Below, one piece after another: positions 59,081 through 64,000 of a DNA stretch of 64,000 nt. The stretch comes from Enterobacter soli ATCC BAA-2102 (lineage in GTDB: Bacteria; Pseudomonadota; Gammaproteobacteria; Enterobacterales; Enterobacteriaceae), in contig NZ_LXES01000051.1 in assembly GCF_001654845.1 (NCBI RefSeq), positions 124,001 through 188,000 of the forward strand, given 5' to 3'. Below the pieces are notes generated by a model. The model searched no databases and was not told the DNA's origin. It worked only from the letters and a program-made list of their open reading frames with translations. The position numbers were made by a program, and so were the translations under genes. The first letter of the stretch is position 1; every line of letters starts with the position of its first letter.

Positions 59081-59319
59081 CAGAATACCCTCCCCATGTT
59101 ACGTAAGATCCAGTAGCGGTTTTCGCTGTCGTCAGTTGTCTTATCAGCGAAGTCTGGCTGATAACGCTCAATCCACTGGTTTGCATCAGCTTGGGTAAAG
59201 TGCCAGTTCTTCTCTCGCAACTTATCGATGAAGGCGTTCGTGCTGAGATAGCGATAGCCCTTTGGGTTTAGCTCTACGGCTTCAACAAATGCAGCCTGTA
59301 TCTCATACTGTCTTGGCAT
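59080..59319 (-). CDS. small prophage protein, unknown function, SOS-controlled
   Basis: The 79-residue product (MPRQYEIQAAFVEAVELNPK to NMGRVF) is not assigned to a function; I have an impression of similar small proteins next to UmuD-like genes in lambdoid phages. It is soluble and rich in aromatic residues in its second half (WHFTQADANQWIERY). I place the start at 59319, with GAGAG seven bases upstream. An in-frame ATG at 59343 would lie inside the LexA box and before the likely transcript start. Its stop overlaps the start of the UmuD'-like gene (TGATG), so the two are coupled. Confidence 0.75.
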   Translation of the reverse strand: MPRQYEIQAAFVEAVELNPKGYRYLSTNAFIDKLREKNWHFTQADANQWIERYQPDFADKTTDDSENRYWILRNMGRVF

Positions 59320-59333
59320 AACCAGACTCTCAC

Positions 59334-59353
59334 AACTGTACATGCATACAGTA
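59334..59353. promoter_or_regulatory. LexA (SOS) box between divergent prophage promoters
   Basis: On the minus strand TACTGTATGCATGTACAGTT fits the SOS consensus (TACTGT-N8-ACAGTA) with CTGT-N8-ACAG intact. It overlaps a minus-strand -10 (TATACT, 59355-59350, with TTGATC 16 bases upstream) and lies in the spacer of a plus-strand promoter with a perfect -10 TATAAT (59352-59357) and a weak -35 CTCACA (59329-59334). Confidence 0.85.
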
Positions 59354-59442
59354 TAATTGTAAGAGATAAGAGATCAAGTACGTCGACCTTGCTCAATGTT
59401 GATGCTAAAATTTTAAATCACGAAAATAACCTGGTCATAGAT

Positions 59443-59829
59443 ATGCTTAAAAATTTTCTCTTCCCAAGCGATGAGCTTAAAATGGCAAGGCGCATTGCTG
59501 ACGCATACATCGAGCGCTCTGGGTTAGATCCGGCTGGTATTGAAGACATGGAAGATGGAGGTGACTGGCTTGGAATGGGTGACAGAATTAAGATTGCAGA
59601 AGTTAGAGATTTTAACAGGGATACTGGCAACTTTTTGCTGAAGTTTGTCACAACCGATGTTGATAATAAGGCTGCTATTAAATCAGCAATCATGAAAATT
59701 GAAATCATCAATGACGCGTACCAAATATCGTGCGGAGATAGCTTTGTCCGTGTAGTTAACTGTGATGACCCGTCTGTTTTATACCCCGCTATAGATTTAG
59801 CAATTAATAACTCTACATCAGTTAAATAA
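59443..59829 (+). CDS. unknown prophage accessory (moron) protein
   Basis: I do not recognise this protein. From the ATG at 59443 it has 128 residues (MLKNFLFPSDELKMARRIAD), with a helical N-terminus, an acidic patch (GIEDMEDGGDWLGMGDRIKI) and beta-rich remainder; no signal peptide or membrane segment. A TTG at 59389 would add 18 residues; neither start has a good ribosome binding site. It is on the opposite strand to the tail genes, is AT-rich, and its upstream promoter (TATAAT at 59352) spans the LexA box. These are signs of a lysogen-expressed cargo gene. Confidence 0.62.
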   Translation: MLKNFLFPSDELKMARRIADAYIERSGLDPAGIEDMEDGGDWLGMGDRIKIAEVRDFNRDTGNFLLKFVTTDVDNKAAIKSAIMKIEIINDAYQISCGDSFVRVVNCDDPSVLYPAIDLAINNSTSVK

Positions 59830-59876
59830 ATAGCCGTCCATGGCTTTATATTTAATTGTGGCATTACTTTTATTGA

Positions 59877-59927
59877 AAACGTGCTGAGACACATTATCTT
59901 TTTGCTTTAAACAACCTCGGCACGTTT
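59877..59927. other. inverted repeat at convergent gene ends
   Basis: AAACGTGCTGAG (59877-59888) and CTCGGCACGTTT (59916-59927) pair with one G-T position around a 27-base AT-rich loop. The right arm covers the tailspike stop codon. It could act as a terminator-like stem between the convergent accessory gene and tailspike. Confidence 0.45.
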
Positions 59928-61941
59928 AAGCTGAATAGCCTCTAACAAAGTTCACAATAGTTGTTAAATATGGTGTTACGTCGAACGAATGCCCGCCTGT
60001 AATCCCATCTACTTTGGATATTTTACGTGTGGATATTCCTGCTAACTTCATCATTACATCTCTGTTTTCTGTCGGCAATACTACAGTGTCATCACTGGCA
60101 GTTAGCCACAACTGCGGGATGCCGAAAAAATCATCTGGCCTTTTAAGAACCGGGTCAAAACCTGCGGTTTTGGTGTCATAATCGCTACCATCACTCGCGA
60201 TGTTATAGGCCTCTTTAATATCTGCTGTTAATACTGAACTATTGTAGCAAGACTTTAGGTTTGCCGTAGGAGACGTTCCTACAAAGCAACATGGAACGCC
60301 AATACTTTCACTTATAAGTGAATTGAAAAATTCAATCCCACCCATCGAATTTACGAAAGCACTAAATGCACTGACATTATAATTTAACAAGAGATAGCGA
60401 TAAGCCGAATAATACGCAGCCTGTGCCAGTGTGTTCCCCCAGGTATTATAATCCCCGCTAACCGCTGCACTAATAACAATAAATCCAGACGCAACGAAGG
60501 CTTTGCTTATCTTGTCATAGTTAGCATTCGTTGCCCATGATCGTTCGTTTGTGCCATTGCCATGGAATAGCATTACAGCCGGTCTAGGTTTACGGCTGTC
60601 ATAACCAATAGGTGTAACAATACGGAAATCATTTGTGCCATCACCTGTCCAGACAATCGACGGGTAGTTACCCTCGAAGTTACTCTTGATGGTGGCATTG
60701 GAACCTACGCCATAGCAAAGAGACTGTAAGCTGGAGCCAGTTAACTGGCGCGCATCCGAGTTGAAGATGACAAAGTTATTACATGATTTAGATGCACGAG
60801 TAACGCGTCCGACATACTCATATCCCAGTGCCTCACCGGTGTGGTGTGCAGCAAAGGAAATGAAGTTATCATCAGCAACAATTGTTACTTCATACAAGCC
60901 TGCAATAGGCACCGTGGCATTAGGAATGCTGGTAACTGAACCGTTAACCAAGAGCTTGACAGAGTTATAGCTAAAGTAAATGCCAGCACCATTGGACAGG
61001 CCGGAAGATGGAGCCGCGCCAGGAGCATCACTACTAATACCAATGAACGTGCCACCACTATAAGTGCTTACACCATCGTTAACATAGTTAACCAGGCAGC
61101 GAAGACGGAACTTACCAGTAGTACCTGCATTAAGTGCGCGGGACATACCAGACAGACCGGCAGCACCATTACCATATACTTTATTGGCAGACACCTGCAT
61201 TACAGTAGTTGTTGATCCTGTCCAGCCAGATAAGTTTGTGAAATTATCCTCATAGATAACTTGATCTGCCCAACGTGCGTATTCTCTGGAACCACCCTGG
61301 CTAAGTAGTGCAAGGTGTCGCATAAGCATTCCAATTTTATGATACTTTAATCCGAACGCGTCGGTATCAGCCCATAATGTTTGTCCGTTAACAATATACG
61401 AACTCCCTGCAAGTTGGTTGCTAGCTGGAGGGAGATTATCTACGGAAGTAGTGGAGGCTACTACCTTGCTTAAATTAGCACCAACTGTACCAGGGTTATA
61501 TGAAATGGCATCATCAAAACCAATGATCCCTGCCCCAGACTGAGCAGCAAGTGCAGAGCGAAGCGCAGCGTCACCAATCCCAACCCATGCATTTACACCA
61601 ATACCACCAGCTGTAGACGGCGTTGAACCTGAAGGTACCACTTTTGGAAATGCTCCACCCCAGCGGTAATATTCCCCAGTGGATGTATCACGCAATGCCT
61701 GATTAGGAAGTGTTAAAGTTGCGCCTGCCTGGAAAGAATCAACAAGAATCCATCCGTAATTAGCTATCGCGTTTTGGTTCATCACCTCAATGCCACGCCA
61801 TGTCAGGCGTGATTTACCGAAACGGTCAGCCCATTGCTCATTAGCCTGGTCATTTACCAGGTGATCAAGGTTTTGCGAGTTATCATACAGGTCGCGAGGA
61901 TCAGTTGAACCGAGTGGATTGTTCGTGTTGTAAGTGGTCAT
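59926..61941 (-). CDS. phage tailspike with C-terminal alpha/beta-hydrolase (esterase-like) domain
   Basis: The 671-residue protein has three parts. Residues about 1-120 are a tail-attachment domain (NPLGSTDPRDLYDNSQNLDH and WADRFGKSRLTWRGIE are typical of enterobacterial phage tailspikes). Residues about 228-400 look like a lectin (concanavalin-type) beta-sandwich. From about 425 an alpha/beta-hydrolase domain follows: oxyanion-type LFHGNGTNERSW (460 region), nucleophile Ser532 in FVNSMGGIEFF, acid Asp617 or Asp618 in TASDDTVV and His651 in GGHSFD. I infer a receptor-modifying enzyme, such as an O-acyl esterase on capsule or O antigen. GGAG precedes the start. Confidence 0.82.
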   Translation of the reverse strand: MTTYNTNNPLGSTDPRDLYDNSQNLDHLVNDQANEQWADRFGKSRLTWRGIEVMNQNAIANYGWILVDSFQAGATLTLPNQALRDTSTGEYYRWGGAFPKVVPSGSTPSTAGGIGVNAWVGIGDAALRSALAAQSGAGIIGFDDAISYNPGTVGANLSKVVASTTSVDNLPPASNQLAGSSYIVNGQTLWADTDAFGLKYHKIGMLMRHLALLSQGGSREYARWADQVIYEDNFTNLSGWTGSTTTVMQVSANKVYGNGAAGLSGMSRALNAGTTGKFRLRCLVNYVNDGVSTYSGGTFIGISSDAPGAAPSSGLSNGAGIYFSYNSVKLLVNGSVTSIPNATVPIAGLYEVTIVADDNFISFAAHHTGEALGYEYVGRVTRASKSCNNFVIFNSDARQLTGSSLQSLCYGVGSNATIKSNFEGNYPSIVWTGDGTNDFRIVTPIGYDSRKPRPAVMLFHGNGTNERSWATNANYDKISKAFVASGFIVISAAVSGDYNTWGNTLAQAAYYSAYRYLLLNYNVSAFSAFVNSMGGIEFFNSLISESIGVPCCFVGTSPTANLKSCYNSSVLTADIKEAYNIASDGSDYDTKTAGFDPVLKRPDDFFGIPQLWLTASDDTVVLPTENRDVMMKLAGISTRKISKVDGITGGHSFDVTPYLTTIVNFVRGYSA

Positions 61942-61956
61942 GCAAACTCCAGACGT

Positions 61957-61977
61957 AAAAAAACCCGCCGAAGCGGG
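61957..61977 (-). terminator. terminator between tail tip and tailspike genes
   Basis: On the minus strand AACCCGC-TTCG-GCGGGTT (61979-61962) is followed by TTTTT. It lies 10 bases after the tail tip stop and just before the tailspike ribosome binding site. Confidence 0.85.
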
Positions 61978-61986
61978 TTGAATTGT

Positions 61987-64000
61987 TTAGGCGACATCAC
62001 CGGGGTAAGTCGCATCGTCGTACTGATATTTACCAGGGTTGTACTGGATAGCCGTTACGTCATTTGTGCCATCGCTGCCAGGTGATATTTCTGCCATCAG
62101 GGCATCATACCCAACACGTGTTGATGAACAGAATAAAAGGTGCGGCGGTTCGACAGATGGATCATCCATTATCCAGCTCTCGGGAGACAGTTCAGAAGAA
62201 TAAGGAACTGTAATCGTGTAATCATCGATTCTGGTTGGCGTAAGCAAAACTGATGCCTTACCCTCCTGATCCCTGATCACCACGCGGGGGTTTGGGAATG
62301 TCCAGTCAGGGGCCTCACTGAGAGTCAGTGTTACCTTGCTACTGTCGTAACTCATGTCCTCAATGAGGCAACTAAGCGTCAGACTGCCAGGAATATCATC
62401 TGCAAAAATGACCCTGTCCATAAACTGATAACACAGGGCATCCATCTCAGTAGAAACATCGTGTGACAAGCGCTGTAACTGATACCCAAGAAGACGCCGC
62501 ATACCAATACGATAGGCCCTGTCCTGGTCAAGAACACCATCAAGTGTATAGCTCTCGACTTTTACCGGGGTCGGATTATCCGGCAACCGGCACTGAACTG
62601 TTTCTTCAGCCCAGGTCAGTTGATTGATATATGTAACATCAACGCCGTCATAATCATCTTCATTAGGGGCCTTAAATGAAGTTGTCAGTTCTGATGTTGA
62701 AGCCTGCGGCGTTATCATCCCAGACCAAGGCTTAACCCCTTCCCTTCCAGCTGAGGCCATACCATCAGAAAGCAGAAAGTAACCCATCCCGGCATTTGTG
62801 ATTGTCTTGAGCATGTCCAGCGCTGAAACAGTATCAGTGGTGGCAAAGTCAAACGTTTCGCCGCGAGGTGTCCAGTACGTAGTTTCTAGCGTGTCGATTG
62901 CAGTCCTGTCGATCTCGTTTTCCTGATAGCCAAGAGATTTCAGAACGTGATAAAGGGCGGCGCTGATGCTGCGTACTTCACCTTCTTCATACTGACGTGT
63001 AGGGGTTACATTAATCCTTCTGTCGGACTGAGCACCAAGCCGGTTGCCAGTTCTTATGCTCAGCGCAATAGTGGTGATATCGCGGTACCGGGTCGGGCGT
63101 TTAAGTAGCCTTGATCTTAACGCCTGCCAGTAACACTGATCGCGTGTTGAACCACCATCAGGCGGAGATTTCCTGCGCATCCTGATTTCATACTGTGCAG
63201 GAGTGACATTAAAGCCCTCAGTGAATCCAATCTGGTCTTCAACATTCCGGGAGTAAGTAAGTTCAGCACTCGTCCAGGTTGATGCGCCTGGAATGCGATA
63301 CTGCACAATGATACCTACCGTGACAGAACGCTTCTTCCCTTTGCTGTTATAACGTGAAAGGCCATTCTGAAAATTAAGGTTAACCTCAATTCGGTTTGTC
63401 GTTTCACCATCAGGGCACGCAAGGAAAGGGCCTATCCAGTCGTAATCATCATTGATACCCGTGACAGAACCATCCAGTACCGTACGCTGAATAAAGCCAG
63501 GCCAGGTGGGATCATCAGTCGTAATTGTGTTCCCTGAGGAATCAACCGTTACCAGTACGCGGCCAACTGTAATAGTCAGCCCGGAAATGGCGGTGATTTT
63601 GTAACTGTAATCGGTAGGGTAAAGCGTCAGGCGCTGGGAACCTACCGGAATCCCGGCAAACTTTGTCCCCGTTGCCGAGTCGTAAGCAAGACGTAAATTA
63701 GCCGGAACCGCAGCAGTTCCCCCTGTGGATTTTACGCCTGCGGTATCAACGGGCGTGCTACCGAACACACTGGACGGAAGAGCACTGTGAGTAATTGACC
63801 CGCCAGCATACGGGCTGCTTTGTTCGTCGATCACAACTCTGCCAGAATTATCACGGGCACGTAATCCTGAAACACTTATCTGGCTGGTAATGGCATTTAA
63901 CAGGCCGCTCATCGTGACGTAATTGCTTGTCAACGACACGGTATAAGTGACAGATTTCCACGTGATAGTGAACGTCTGGGGCGAGCTCGTAAAATCATAG
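61987..64000 (-). CDS. TipJ-like phage tail tip / host specificity protein, 5' end outside window
   Basis: The frame is open to the right edge (671 residues visible); the in-frame GTG at 63939 is therefore not taken as the start. The sequence resembles the TipJ group of lambda J-like tail tip proteins: a central stretch with LKRPTRYRDITTIALSIRTGNRLGAQSDRRINV-type, then DDYDGVDVTYINQLTWAEETVQCRLP and DRAYRIGMRRLLGYQLQRLS, typical for these baseplate-hub-like proteins. The C-terminus (YDDATYPGDVA) ends soon after the hub-like region, without the fibronectin/fibre extension of lambda J; the separate tailspike may supply receptor contact. Confidence 0.8.
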   Translation of the reverse strand, partial: YDFTSSPQTFTITWKSVTYTVSLTSNYVTMSGLLNAITSQISVSGLRARDNSGRVVIDEQSSPYAGGSITHSALPSSVFGSTPVDTAGVKSTGGTAAVPANLRLAYDSATGTKFAGIPVGSQRLTLYPTDYSYKITAISGLTITVGRVLVTVDSSGNTITTDDPTWPGFIQRTVLDGSVTGINDDYDWIGPFLACPDGETTNRIEVNLNFQNGLSRYNSKGKKRSVTVGIIVQYRIPGASTWTSAELTYSRNVEDQIGFTEGFNVTPAQYEIRMRRKSPPDGGSTRDQCYWQALRSRLLKRPTRYRDITTIALSIRTGNRLGAQSDRRINVTPTRQYEEGEVRSISAALYHVLKSLGYQENEIDRTAIDTLETTYWTPRGETFDFATTDTVSALDMLKTITNAGMGYFLLSDGMASAGREGVKPWSGMITPQASTSELTTSFKAPNEDDYDGVDVTYINQLTWAEETVQCRLPDNPTPVKVESYTLDGVLDQDRAYRIGMRRLLGYQLQRLSHDVSTEMDALCYQFMDRVIFADDIPGSLTLSCLIEDMSYDSSKVTLTLSEAPDWTFPNPRVVIRDQEGKASVLLTPTRIDDYTITVPYSSELSPESWIMDDPSVEPPHLLFCSSTRVGYDALMAEISPGSDGTNDVTAIQYNPGKYQYDDATYPGDVA

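Larger units (their letters stand above)
58611..64000. mobile_element. lambdoid-type prophage, tail-proximal end
   Basis: From the argW junction to the window edge every recognisable gene is of phage type, the order (junction, lysogenic-conversion genes, tailspike, tail tip) is that of the tail-side end of an integrated lambdoid phage, and base composition differs from the flanking chromosome. Tail genes run toward the junction on the minus strand. Integrase, repressor, lysis and head genes are expected beyond the right edge. The first 150 bases (58611-58759) hold no gene that I can support. Confidence 0.88.

Noticed and set aside
59320..59343. ATG at 59343 as the start of the small prophage protein
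   Set aside because: It lies inside the LexA box and before the expected transcript start; the ATG at 59319 has GAGAG at a good distance.
61987..63939. GTG at 63939 as the start of the tail tip gene
   Set aside because: The reading frame stays open for another 20 codons to the window edge, there is no ribosome binding site before the GTG, and proteins of this type are longer. The gene is treated as cut by the window.

Overview
The window is a block of enterobacterial core chromosome (Enterobacteriaceae; product sequences and gene order point to Enterobacter, Lelliottia, Kosakonia or a close relative, genus not decidable from this window) followed by the edge of an inserted lambdoid-type prophage. 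Gene order from nuo to yfdC matches the E. coli K-12 map almost gene for gene, and most proteins have the length of their E. coli counterparts when the start is chosen by ribosome binding site.

Layout: 1-3096 is the promoter-proximal part of the NADH dehydrogenase I operon (nuoE start, nuoCD, nuoB, nuoA). 3097-5612 holds lrhA between two long non-coding stretches. 5613-11218 carries alaA, yfbR, yfbS, hxpA, yfbU and yfbV. 11556-14976 is ackA-pta. 15021-20260 is an accessory sugar module where K-12 has yfcC: a five-gene ascorbate-type PTS plus split-transketolase operon and a divergent LacI-family regulator with two matching operators. 20264-24256 is yfcD, yfcE, yfcF, yfcG, folX and yfcH; an acetyltransferase gene follows where K-12 has rpnB. 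24862-28938 is the histidine/lysine-arginine-ornithine transporter (hisP, hisM, hisQ, hisJ, argT). 29229-38921 is ubiX, purF, cvpA, dedD, folC, accD, dedA, truA, usg and pdxB, all on the minus strand. 39035-50562 has flk, yfcJ, fabB, mnmC, yfcL, epmC, yfcA, mepA, aroC, prmB, smrB and sixA. 50772-57267 is fatty-acid and envelope lipid work: fadJ, fadI, yfcZ, fadL and mlaA, with FadR operators. yfdC ends the core block.

At 58587 the tRNA-Arg gene argW begins behind an intact promoter but stops matching after 24 nt, where AT-richer phage DNA starts. The phage part (58611-64000) reads, from the junction inward, as a UmuD'-like protein and a coupled small protein under a LexA box, a divergent unknown gene, a tailspike with a C-terminal alpha/beta hydrolase domain, and a TipJ-like tail tip gene that runs off the window. 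Tail genes next to the attachment site put the integrase at the far, unseen end.

Regulatory sites readable by eye include a PurR box before cvpA, FabR and FadR boxes between fabB and mnmC, FadR boxes before fadI and fadL, a sigma-54 promoter before argT with NtrC-like sites, twin LacI-family operators before the PTS operon, and a LexA box in the prophage. Small palindromic repeats of two families lie mainly at the ends of convergent genes.
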